A stretch of 64,000 bases of DNA from Marsupella aquatica (lineage: Eukaryota > Marchantiophyta): NCBI GenBank assembly GCA_973895155.1, contig OZ316896.1, positions 4,464,001 to 4,528,000 on the forward strand, read 5' to 3'. The stretch's first letter is position 1. Each line of letters opens with the position of its first letter. A program made the translations under genes and the position numbers. Shown here piece after piece: positions 25,201 through 34,645 of the stretch. Under the pieces are notes generated by a model. It was not told the origin of the DNA, searched no databases, and saw only the letters and a list, made by a program, of their open reading frames with translations.

Positions 25201-26701
25201 CTTGATCGATGACTTCTGCTTATTCTACCCATTGATCTCCAACTTGTTCCACATCTCAAAGATCTGGTCTTGGAGTTCCCAGACCTTACCCGACCTAAAC
25301 GCAATTTGGAAGAGAGGCTCATGCTTCTTCAGGCTTGTGGCGTCCCCCGAAAAAAACCCGTCGAGGCAAACCTCCATCGCACACGCTTCTCTAGTCTCCT
25401 TGGTTTTTGCCATTCCTCTGGCAAGGAAAATCTTATGCATTGTTCGGATTTGATCAATGTTGTTCATTTTTTTCCTGTACTCCTAATCAATATTATGTTG
25501 GATGCTAAGTTTCTGAATGTTCTCCCTTGTGAGACCAGCATACACCCAAGCTTGGAGTTCATTGAAGATCTCTCTCCCATAAGCCTGATAGTTACAATTC
25601 TCTCTTAGCCCGAGCACCGTGATTACCTCCAATCACTCGATATCTCTAGCTCGTTGCTATCGTTGAGTTCTCGTCGTCAATATCGTCAACAAGAAGCAGG
25701 TTAGTTGATTTCAGAATAACTATTATCTTCTGAACTCGCTTGGTCTCCATCAATCAAGACACTTCTTCACAAACCATAAGTGTCTCTTCCCGCTGCAAAG
25801 CTGTGGTGATATCTGTTGAATCGTTTTTCTTTTCTTTAACAGCTCCCCTAGATGATAAAGAAGGCCCACCTGACAAAGTTGAAGGAATCTGAGACGGTGT
25901 CTGTGAAATTGGTGGGACCAAAGATGAGACAACACTTCCGGGTGCAGAAGGCGCGCGCTTTTGGATGTCACGTCGATCCAATTTCTTCTTGCCAATAGCT
26001 TCTCCTGACACCGCTACTTTAGAACCTTCCCCGGAGAGTTGATCTGCAAGCTTCCTCTTTGTCGGGTTCCTTAAAAGAAACTATGGCAGATTTCTCCTTT
26101 GTCGAGGGTGTTCTAGACATTTCCCCTGACTTCGAAGCCGGATCGGTAGGCTTCGCCACTTTCAACTTCAAAGGCCGCTCTTTGACGCCAAAGTCGGCTC
26201 CAATGATGGACCTATATGCTACCTTGGTAAAATCCTCAACAACCGACCAAGACTTCAAGACAAATTTCAAACACCAATAAGAAAAGTCCTCAATCTCTGG
26301 CACTTCCGAAATTAGCTTGTAGATCGGGTCATTAGGAAATGTGTTCATCGAGACCCGATCAAGTTTCTCGTAGTTGAGGACAACTACAGTGAAGGCATTG
26401 TTCGGAAGAATGCAAAGGTACATTGGAATCTTCTTCAGCTATTTTGTTTTTGAGTTAGTGATATCCGCCTCCCCAGTGTCCACGACTAATCCATAATGGC
26501 AATGGTCTTTACCCTTAACTATAACCAACCACACCGCTGGACCTTCATAGGCTCTGTGAATATCCATCGCCCGAGCATCCCTGAAGTACCACCTATTCCT
26601 CATGAGTTTCTCCTCCGTGTAAAGGTCCTTCTTCCAAATCTCATCGACGATGGATGTCCATGAAGACTGGGTCGAACCAGACGACTTGGATTTGCTCGAC
26701 A
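22262..26701 (-). pseudogene. DNA methyltransferase-Ulp1 protease fusion gene of element A
   Basis: Reading from ATG 26701, the N-terminal part (to 24874) is not recognised. An intron (24873-24398) follows. The exon 24397-23294 encodes a beta-class amino-methyltransferase: catalytic motif IV ADIPYG comes before the AdoMet motif DLCAGSG, with NPYQKPIALADW between. That exon is fully open. After an intron, phase 0, exon 23175-22716 plus 22616-22544 and 22474-22262 encode a C48/Ulp1 protease: QYLGDEIMEFY, the His in MHWSLVVI, the Asp in YHLDS, and the Gln and Cys in LEQPNNSDCGLF. All splice phases agree, so both enzymes sit on one chain of about 1200 residues. Defects are TAG stops at 26439, 25483 and 25225, frame changes near 26060 and 25.7 kb, and a 1-nt shift near 22776. 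Target base is unknown; DIPYG suggests adenine-N6. Confidence 0.75.
24478..24795. repeat. Palindrome group 3: four palindromes in the MTase-Ulp1 intron
   Basis: Four palindromes with core GGGATACC(C/G)CGTATCCC are spaced about 90 bp apart in tandem, linked by AAGCAAAAACCACATTGAAAC-type spacers. They lie wholly within the 24873-24398 intron, just upstream of the methyltransferase exon. Confidence 0.88.
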
Positions 26702-26767
26702 TGATCCTGAAAAAGATTGACACACTTAGAACCAGACCAAATTTTGGGCATAAACATTCAAAAGAAG

Positions 26768-27165
26768 TAGTTGAATGCAAGATCGGATACGCGGTATCCC
26801 ACTTCGCATCCAACATCAACAATTGCCTAGAGTCTGATGCAAAGAACGAAAAAGAGGGAGTTGAATGCAAAATGGGATACGCGGTATCCCACTTCGCATC
26901 CAACCTCAACAATTGCCTAGAGTCTGATGCAAAGCACAAAAAAGAGGGAGTTGAATGCGAAATGGGATACGTAGTATCCCATTTCGTATTCAAAGTCAAC
27001 AAACAGCGAGGAGGTTCGGATGGAAGACTAAAAAGAGGGTGTTGGATGCGAGATGGGATACGCGGTATCCCATCTCGTATTCAACATTGAAAAGAATACT
27101 CTCTACGTATTCAATAGAGAGTTGAATACAAAGTGGGATACGGCGTATCCCACTCAGGATTCAAC
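26768..27165. repeat. Palindrome group 4: five palindromes in the MTase gene leader
   Basis: Five palindromes (about 26771, 26871, 26960, 27047 and 27125) have arms GAATGCNAAATGGGATAC and GTATCCCANTTCGCATTC. They lie between the TATA box at 27406-27399 and the ATG at 26701, so they would be in the 5' leader of the MTase-Ulp1 transcript. Some are also readable as peptide repeats upstream of the ATG in the same frame. Confidence 0.88.
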
Positions 27166-27398
27166 AATGAAGTGCGCCAAGGAGGTGAGAGTTTCTTGAG
27201 TTTTTACCTATTATTTGTTTCGATTCGAGCAAATACAAAAAGCTATAGAGATGTTGCGGCCCAAGAAAAATGCTGAGGCAAGCGAAGTTGAGAAGAAAAA
27301 GAAATGAGCATAAACTTTCTGACCAGGCGATAAGGTTTCCACAGGCGATAAGGTTTCCACAGGTGTATCCAAAAGCGTAGGGTTGGAGTCCGGAGGTC

Positions 27399-27406
27399 TA
27401 TTTATA
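27399..27406 (-). promoter_or_regulatory. TATA box of the MTase-Ulp1 gene
   Basis: TATAAATA on the minus strand lies about 700 bp before the ATG at 26701. A tandem 18-bp repeat (GCGATAAGGTTTCCACAG, twice) lies just downstream, at about 27326-27361. Confidence 0.6.
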
Positions 27407-27576
27407 CTTTTTTCTCTTGATAGGACTTTGTTTTTGACTAGAGATAAGGCATATCCCCAAGTCCTTGTATTAAACCAAATAGATTTTACGCGTAGCGAAT
27501 GGGGTTGATGCAAGGGTAATCACAAAACTTTTTATTCATCCGAAATTGTGCCACAAAATAAACTAAGTTGATATTC

Positions 27577-28697
27577 TTAAAAAGAGTCTTTACAAAGTGC
27601 CCATTCAAGATAAGCAGTCCAAAACATGAATGGAAAGGCTCTAAACCAGACTAGAAGCGCTTCCCCATACATTTCCAAGAGCCTCGCTTGCTCATCTTTC
27701 TCAAGATTGTGCCGGTCTTCTTGAAATCGATTTAGGTCAGACCTTGAAAATAAACCTAAGAAATCGATTGGAGGAAGATTCAGTGTTTCCATCCTAACAA
27801 AAGCTTCAATATGAACATTCTGAAGGGGTTTTCCATCGGGAATGCTTGTCAGCATTTCATTTACTTCCTCAAACTGGCTTTTTGCTAGTCTAAGAATACC
27901 CCATACTCGTGTACGAATTACGAGCTGGTTCCATTTCTTGGAGGTGCATCCAAGCCACACCATTGTTTTTAATAGCATCAATCTTTCATCAGCTTGGTTC
28001 TTGGAGGAATCAAATTTATCCTCTATACAACAAACTTTCAAAATGGGCCAAATGAACGTTTCAACAATCTCATCAGGAAGTCCATCCAAAAGCAATCTGG
28101 ATTCCCTTTGGCCACTTTTTTGTTGAATTTGTTTCTTCTCTTTGTCAAATGACATCGCTAACCTTGTAAAGACAGGGTTCTCAGTGACGGCCATTCCAAA
28201 ATAAGAGTGGATACCTGGAGTAATAAATGAGATGGTGAGCTCTTTCTCAGCAACCTACAAAACAATGATGGAAAAACTGATTTTATTTCTTTGATCAAAA
28301 GAAAAATATATTCACTTAATGTTTGACCCAAGAATGTTCACCTAAACACTTACACACTAATCAAGAAGATTCAAAGCGATAAGTTAACCCAAGGATCTTC
28401 GTTCCAAATCCGACAACACAAATATGCCAATCGATGATATTTGTTTTGGGCATCACGACAATAATTACAAGAAGAATTAACAGAGTGCAGACAACCACTC
28501 AAACATATCCTCGACCGAATCGGAACTCCGTCCTCATTTTTTTCACAAAACTCTATTCGGAGTGGATTCAAACTATCATGTGGATCCACGTCTCCCGTCC
28601 ATAGCGCGCCTAATCCAGGACGAAGAACTTTGAGTGCAACTAATCGCTTATACAATCGACGAGCACGTTTCTCACGGTTTTGATTCTGGACCGCCAT
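27577..28697 (-). CDS. Element A small gene with an F-box-like motif, intact
   Basis: Two exons, 28697-28389 and 28254-27577, join in phase 0 to give 328 residues without a stop. The first exon is basic (REKRARRLYKRL) and has several Cys (CLSGCLHSVNSSCNYC). The second has LLLDGLPDEIVETFIWPIL followed by a Trp and TSKKWNQLVIRTRVW, the spacing of an F-box or of a related helical Skp1-binding motif. I do not recognise a specific family, and the F-box reading is an inference. This is the only gene of the element without visible damage. Its promoter is at 29692-29685, so the palindrome group at 28.9-29.5 kb lies in its leader or a leader intron. Confidence 0.55.
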
Positions 28698-28859
28698 TAG
28701 ACTCACAAGAGAAAACTTCGTTTTTCTTGGAAAGCTTAAGCTTGAGTCGGTGTCGGTCACTGAAAGGCAGCAAGAGCTTCAGTGCGTGTTTAGGTTAACT
28801 TCGCCTACGAAACAATCAGCAATCCATAAGGTTTTTCCCATCATTCAAAAAAACTCTAG

Positions 28860-29550
28860 GTAAATACCACATGAGATACCCCGTATCCCACTTCGCATCC
28901 AACCTCCATTTTTAGCTAAAGAGAAATCAAAATTGGACATTTGAAGAGTGAATCTTAAACGGGATACGTCGTATCCCATTTCGCATTCAACGTTGAGGTT
29001 TTGACATTTGGAGTCTAAGATGCTTCATATTCGGAGGTTGGATGCGACATGGGATACCCCGTATCCCACTTCGCATCCAACCTCCGTTTTTAGCTAAAGA
29101 GAAATCAAAACTGGACATTTGAAGAGTGAATCCCAAACGAGATACGTCGTATCCCATTTCGCATTCAACATTGAGGTTTTGACATTTGGAGTCTAAGATG
29201 CTTCATATTCGGAGGTTGGATGCGACATGGGATACCCCGTATCCCACTTTGTAGGGGTATCCCATGTCGCATCCAACCTCCTTTTTTAGCTAAAGAGAAA
29301 TCAAAACTGGACATTTGAAGGGTGAATCCCAAACGGGATACGCCGTATCCCATTTCACATTCAAAGTTGAGGTTTTGACATTTGGAGTCTAAGATACTTC
29401 ATATTCGGAGGTTGGATGCGATATGGGATACCGCATATCCCACTTCGCATCCAACTCCTTTTTTAGCTAAAGTGAAACAAAAACTGGAATTTGAAGGTTG
29501 AATCCCAAACGGGATACGCCATATCCCATTTGGGATTCGTCCTCACCATT
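28860..29550. repeat. Palindrome group 5: eight palindromes in ~180-bp tandem units
   Basis: About four tandem units of ~180 bp start near 28860, 29035, 29214 and 29407. Each carries two palindromes, one with core GGGATACCCCGTATCCC and one with GGGATACG(T/C)CGTATCCC. The spacers share TTTAGCTAAAGAGAAATCAAA and TGGAGTCTAAGATGCTTCATA. The third unit has an extra inverted half, making a longer fold. Confidence 0.9.
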
Positions 29551-29684
29551 TTCAAGAAGATTCTCACCTGTTAGTCAAAACTGATTTTTGGGGAATACAA
29601 GTTTGTATAGACGGTGTGCATTCGTCTAGAGTAAGAGTAAGAGAGCGAGAAAAAATGAGCGGAAAATTCTCAAGCGGTGATCTC

Positions 29685-29692
29685 CTATTTAT
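29685..29692 (-). promoter_or_regulatory. TATA box for the F-box-like gene
   Basis: TATAAATA on the minus strand in the context GAAAACTATAAATAGG closely matches the transposase promoter context at 18203. It suggests that the promoters at the two ends share ancestry. Confidence 0.55.
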
Positions 29693-29848
29693 AGTTTTCT
29701 CTCTGACCGTGGTTAGTATTTGACTGCAGTTGCATCGCAGTCAGTTAAATGTTATCGTTGAGAAGAATCGTTTTGGAATATTCTTGTCGGGTAAACCAAT
29801 ATCGGCACTTTTACTGCGTTTGTTTTTGTTTTTTTGGAATTCCGTGGT

Positions 29849-29890
29849 TGGATCCGAAATGGGATACGCCGTATCCCATTTTCGTATTCG
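29849..29890. repeat. Palindrome near the right end of element A
   Basis: A single palindrome, GGATCCGAAATGGGATACG then CCGTATCCCATTTTCGTATTC, lies about 150 bp inside the right end. Confidence 0.85.
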
Positions 29891-30006
29891 TGTCGATTTT
29901 TCCCATTTTTTCAATTCAAAAAACTAGTTTTTAGGGGGAATACTAATTCCGTATCCAAGACTTTTTTGCCTTAGAAACTTTTTTCGCCGCGGGCAAAACG
30001 AGAAGT

Positions 30007-30041
30007 GTGGTCACACTTCTCGTTTGGTCCGTCACCGTGTT
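30007..30041 (-). repeat. Right terminal inverted repeat of element A
   Basis: The complement of 30041-30007 starts AACACGGTGACGGACC and continues AAACGAGAAGTGTGACCAC. The inner part folds back on itself (CGAGAAGTGTG next to CACACTTCTCG). It is followed by CAAG. Confidence 0.88.
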
Positions 30042-30395
30042 CAAGTTATTAGCTGATTGGATCCCCATTCTATCCAACACTGTCCCCTAGCCTATCTAAC
30101 TTGACATATGTAACTGACTGGCCAAAATGTTTGACACTACATTCTCCCCCAATAAACCAATAGGACTCATCAGAATTTGCCTAATAAAGTCAGAATCTGA
30201 CTCACTTCATGCACCTGGACCACTTTGTCATCATCTATTTCAAACAATTCAAAACCTAAGTCCTCAGAAAATCCATTGCATCCCAAGCCCGATCCCCAGT
30301 TGCTTCAACCTCAACAGTGATTGTATTAATCAGCACGGGGTCATTCCATCCTGATTTCTCTTGAACATGGTACCCAAATGCTTGTAAGTTACTCT

Positions 30396-31546
30396 TCAGA
30401 CTTGACTCTTGGGGCCTTCCAGCTCAATCTTGTAAACATGAGCATCAACATGCAAAGAGGAAGCCTCTCCACTTGATAGTTCCCCAGCTCGCTTCTGAGC
30501 CAACCCCTTCATGCCTCCCTTGTTGGAGTTGAAAGGAATCGGCTCCTCATTGTCCGGAAAGGAAATTTTCTTGTGGCCAACCTCACCAACGAATTTCACA
30601 AGGCCTTTATCAGTTGCTTTCTTGAGATCCTCACACTTCCTCAAATTTTCATGGTCTTTGCTATCGCACCACATGCACGGCCAACTCTGGTTTTTGTGCC
30701 TCTTCTTTAGAGCGTCCATTGCTTTTGTTTTTAGAACTTCAGCCAACTGGGTTGTCAAGATCTTCAAGTTTAGCATCAACTCCGAAAACTCATTCACATC
30801 AAGTTTGAAACTCTTTTCATTCACATCTTTCATATCCTTAACAGCCTTCGGGTTGGCCATGTTTAGTTCAAGAACTGTCGCTTCTTTGTCCAGCTCTAGC
30901 CTCCAATAATGACTGCTCACTCTTGCCACCGCTTTCTCCATTTGATCCCAATCATCTGACAAGTTAACCCTATTTGGTTCCATCATTTCATAACAATTCC
31001 CAATTCTTCCCGAAGATTCTCAACCGCAGCTTTCAAGAAGAGAGTTGCATGATGAGTTTTGATTATTCCTACATCATGCTTTGAAAGTTGAGACACCTTC
31101 CATTTGAACTCCCTAAGCAACTCTTGAGGTCTCTTATGCTTCTTGTTTTGGTCAAGTACCCAATCCAGAAATGTAGCCTGAGTAACCCTATCAAGATCCT
31201 CAAATTGGAACTCCTCTTTCATTTTCTGATTAAAATCTTCCCAATTTTTGGCCACATGAGCAATGGTCTTCACTATTAACCTCAACTCTGGCTCCACTAG
31301 AAGCTTAAACTCCTTCACTGCCGTATCCTCATCGAAGTGATGGATTGCAACTTGAGTAGAGTAAGCCTTAAGGTAACTGGTCACATTCCTCCCATCAAAC
31401 TGACCTTTTTGCTGTAAAACCTCGCGGAGACAACAAGTCACCTTCTTTGATAGCTTATTTGCAGCTCTCGCTTCATCCTCTTTCATCTTCATAGTTTGCA
31501 TCATTGCAAGGACAATGCGAACGATCTTCTCAATATCCATATCATC
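30396..31546 (-). pseudogene. Retrotransposon gag-like protein, two overlapping frames
   Basis: The first frame (ATG near 31546 to 30983) is a capsid-like helical protein (VTSYLKAYS, NWEDFNQKMKEEF, TFLDWVLDQNK). It ends at a TGA that overlaps the ATGATG start of the second frame (30986-30396). The second frame carries a zinc-knuckle-like CMWC, H, C cluster (CX2CX4HX5C). This may be one gag gene broken by a single-base shift, or an ATGA-type overlap. It is assigned to retrotransposon gag by pattern, not by search. Confidence 0.6.
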
Positions 31547-31590
31547 CATCTCTCCTAGTTGCCCCAAGGTATCCCAACTGTGGTCACCAA

Positions 31591-32269
31591 TGTCAGGAGG
31601 ACTTAAAGTAGGGGCTTCCTTGGGCAAGCTACTTGCTTAAATTGGCTGCAATCAAGACACATTCATTGATCAGGTTACTGACAATGGGTGCTCTTGAGTA
31701 GGCCACTTGTGTAAGTCTGGTCGCTAGATCCTACAGCAGGCCACAGTTACCTCTCTCCCAACAATACAAAATCTCTTAAGTTGCTTTTGTAATAGTAATC
31801 AATTGAAAACCCCTTTGCTTAGAACCAGCCAAGAAGCAAGCTTCCTTAATTCTCTCACAAAATTGCTACACAACCTATCAGGCCAACTTATTCTAACTAA
31901 CTCAACTAATCTCCCTCTCAGATAAGCTATCACCAAAACACGCATCAATCCAAAGAGCCTCATTGACCTTCTTCAAACAGCCTTCCATCACCTAGAACAA
32001 CCAGCAAAGAGCCCTTGGCCAACTGAGTCACTGGCACCCCTTAAGTAGTCCTTGAATAAGAATATTGTTGCCTGACATGTGTAGCCAAGGCAACCTCATC
32101 CAACCAGAAACCCTCAATGTCGGCTAGGACCAAGTCACTATTTGATCAAATCCTCTTTCTATCCAACAGTCACCTATCTAACTTAGCATATGTGACTGAC
32201 CGACAATAGATCACCAGCCAGTAGATCTCCAACAGTAAGTTTTGGGCCAAAATGTTTTGGCACCACACC
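31591..32269 (-). repeat. Intact LTR of the gag-only retrotransposon
   Basis: The LTR is 679 bp, begins TG and ends CA on either strand, and matches the split LTR at 16367-16892 plus 30046-30141. It contains the unoccupied target of element A near 32131. Confidence 0.75.
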
Positions 32270-34182
32270 GTGTCCACCTAACTAATAGTAAAGAGAGCCA
32301 AGTGAATACATGCTACCAAACTACTACCTGCATGAACACCCATGAGCCAATCTTCAAATTAAATTGCATATTCATCTGCTTTTGAAGAAGTTCTGGCCCC
32401 ATTTCTTTACTTTCCAGTTGGGGATCATTTTGATGAGACACTTCAAGTCCTGGTGTCACATGCACTTCATGATTGATGACACATTACTCAGGATCTATCT
32501 TCCAGCCTTAATTAGTCAACCCTATATGAGAGGGCTCTCTCAAGTGCTTCAGTTCCTCCAGATCATCCCTGAATTTGAAGAATGTACATGGCTTCTAACC
32601 ATCTAGACCCTCTGTAGAAGTCAAGATACATGTTGCATCAATGGTTTTAGTTTCTATTATTGTTACTAGCATGATGCCAGGTGTTACACAATAATTGCAC
32701 AAAAGCTATTAAGGTGAGGCAAAGAAATGCACATAAGACAACTGAAGGACGTTGAGGCATCCCTGGAGGCATCTTGTAAGTCATGGCGGCCCATGTGGTT
32801 TTCTGGACGTCATTGAGTGGTCATGATTTTGGCGAGGTTTTTGGGTGTGCAAGTTTTGTGTGCAGGAATGAATTGGAAAATATAAGTCAACTATCACAAT
32901 AAGACATAACTTGTAAGAAGCATATACAAACATGAGAACAAGATAGTCATTTGCAAGGGATGCAAACCTTCATCATGCGCAAGGGGTCTACAAGGTGGGA
33001 ATGAAAGAGGGTTAGTTGTTGTTCCAACCAATATGTCATCTATGCAAAAATTTCAAGATGAGGCAAATATAAAGTGATGATTGTCATTGCAACCACAGGG
33101 ATGTTGGTGCAACAGTACCTGGACTGAGGTGCATTGCACAAAAACATCAAGGTGGATTAAAGAATTGGAAGTGAGGCAAACAAGTTTGTGTTTTGACAGT
33201 GTCATCTGTGGATTCATGTTAGTGGTGGCAGATTTTAAGATAAAATTGGATAGCACCACGTCACATAGAACCAGTGTAGAACATACAACCAATATTGACA
33301 CAGAGATATGTAGTTTACCCGGTTTAGGCTAAGTACGTTGATGGCCAAGAAAAATTATCACCATTCCCTACCACCACTCAGTGTACATTTGCCATTAAAA
33401 GCCTAGCAAGCCACATGTTGTGCGATCTATGGTGGATCCTCCTTTCTCTCTCCAGATTTCAAGTCCTGAAGTACCTTTAGTCTGAACACAATGAAATGCT
33501 CCTCTAGACTATATGCTCTCTTCACTAGACTACCCCCAACCCAGACCTCAACAACCCTTAACCATGGTTAAATTGTACTCTAATTAACCTAACCAGATGC
33601 TAGAGTTAGGTACCATGTTGTTGTATAATTTATCATTTTGGTTTGTGTTGTCGTGAAAGTGTTACTGTTTGAGAGGATGAGTGTGAGGGTGTGGGGATGC
33701 AAGATGGGTGATTTGGCTACAACATTGCAGAGTCAAAGCACTGATGTGGGTAGGCCATCATCCCTAGTGTTGCCCCATTTTTGTCTAGCTATATAGACAT
33801 GCTTATGCGCGCACAAGCAAACTGATGTACAATGTAAGCATCAGGAAAAGTATCTGTATTTATGAATCGACTAGGCAGCCCAATGCCCTGCCCAATTCCC
33901 ATGCATCACACAAAAAATGTCAAGGTGATGCAAAGAAATGCAAGTGAGGCAAAGAATTTTGTTGAGGCATCTTATGTGTCCTTGACACAACTGAAGGGTG
34001 TGTCTTCGAGACAACGAAGTAACTGAGGCGCAAAAATGTCATCAAGGTAAGGAAGTAGTTGAGAAATGGAGTGTTGTGGTGGAAATGTAAACTTTTGAAC
34101 CTAATGTCCATGCGTCGTACAGTTATCATTGTGACTATGTTATTCTTGTGACCGGGTTGGTACAGACTATAGTCGTCTCACG
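32270..34182. other. Repeat-rich intergenic region without genes
   Basis: No gene is supported. Boxes such as TGATGCAAAGAAATGCAAGTGAGGCAAAG recur in degenerate form (about 32700, 33060, 33165, 33925). The 33290-33610 part belongs to the dispersed repeat noted at 17.5 kb. Confidence 0.55.
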
Positions 34183-34191
34183 ATTGTCATT

Positions 34192-34354
34192 TCAATTAAG
34201 GGGACTCAATATTTGGGCTGCTGTGAAATATTGGCGTCTGCATTGTGGGTTGAACGACCGTGGCCCACGGCACTTGTATCCTTTGCCATTTTACAAGCCA
34301 AAGGACAATTACTGTAAAAATATGGAAGGCCCAAATATTGAGACCTTTTATTGA
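34192..34354. mobile_element. 163-bp Mutator-type miniature transposon (MITE)
   Basis: The inverted ends are TCAATTAAGGGGACTCAATA and TCAATAAAAGGTCTCAATA, both continuing TTTGGGC (about 26 bp). The flanks are a perfect 9-bp duplication, ATTGTCATT at 34183-34191 and 34355-34363. A 9-bp duplication is the mark of Mutator-like elements. There is no coding capacity. Confidence 0.85.
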
Positions 34355-34554
34355 ATTGTCATTGCAGAAGTTGTAATTCCAACTGTGTGGGTTGAATGAT
34401 TGATTTGAAAGTATTATTGGCTGAACTAAAGTTGAGCTTTGTGGTGGGGCCAGAAAATGGCTCCAATTTTTTTTCTGCGCATCCTATTTCTCCCTATATG
34501 ATTCTGCAAGATGCATGGTACAATAATACTAAGAGAGTGCATTTGCAACAGTTT

Positions 34555-34645
34555 AGCTTTTGTGACCAAACCTATTTGGTCACCGGCCTGCTTATTAACT
34601 TTTGTGACCAAACCTCTTTGGTCACGGGCCTGGTTATTTTGGTTG
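34555..34645 (+). repeat. Two direct repeats each holding a GTGACCAAA-TTTGGTCAC palindrome
   Basis: The box TTTTGTGACCAAACCT, then TTTGGTCAC, then GGGCCTG occurs twice about 48 bp apart. Each copy can fold into a 9-bp stem. Function is unknown. Confidence 0.7.

Larger units (their letters stand above)
16893..30041. mobile_element. Element A: 13.1-kb DNA transposon with MTase-Ulp1 cargo
   Basis: The terminal inverted repeats of 35 bp begin AACACRGTGAYGGACC, match at 32 of 35 positions, and are flanked by CAAG. The insertion interrupts an LTR. From left to right it holds a nested repeat (about 17.4-17.8 kb), a transposase-like gene on plus (18329-22250), a convergent methyltransferase-Ulp1 gene on minus (26701-22262), and an F-box-like gene on minus (28697-27577). 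Each gene has its own TATA box. Six groups of ~40-bp palindromes are spread through it. The superfamily is not clear to me: a 4-bp duplication, these ends and this transposase do not match a family I can name with confidence. The transposase-like gene and the MTase-Ulp1 gene both carry stops and frameshifts, so this copy is probably not autonomous now. Confidence 0.85.
30042..32269 (-). mobile_element. Gag-only LTR retrotransposon, right part (rest at 16367-16892)
   Basis: In its own orientation (minus) the 5' LTR is 32269-31591 (TGTGGTGCC to CCTGACA). The internal region is 31590-30142. A purine tract (TTGGGGGAGAA on minus) precedes the 3' LTR, which starts at 30141 with TGTAGTGTC and is split by element A. 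The interior of about 1.45 kb encodes only gag-like frames; no protease, reverse transcriptase or integrase is visible. No matching target duplication was found at the outer ends. Confidence 0.75.

Noticed and set aside
24478-29550. CRISPR-like look of evenly spaced palindromic repeats
   Set aside because: Spacers are themselves repeated and variable, the context is a plant nuclear transposon, and no cas genes are present.
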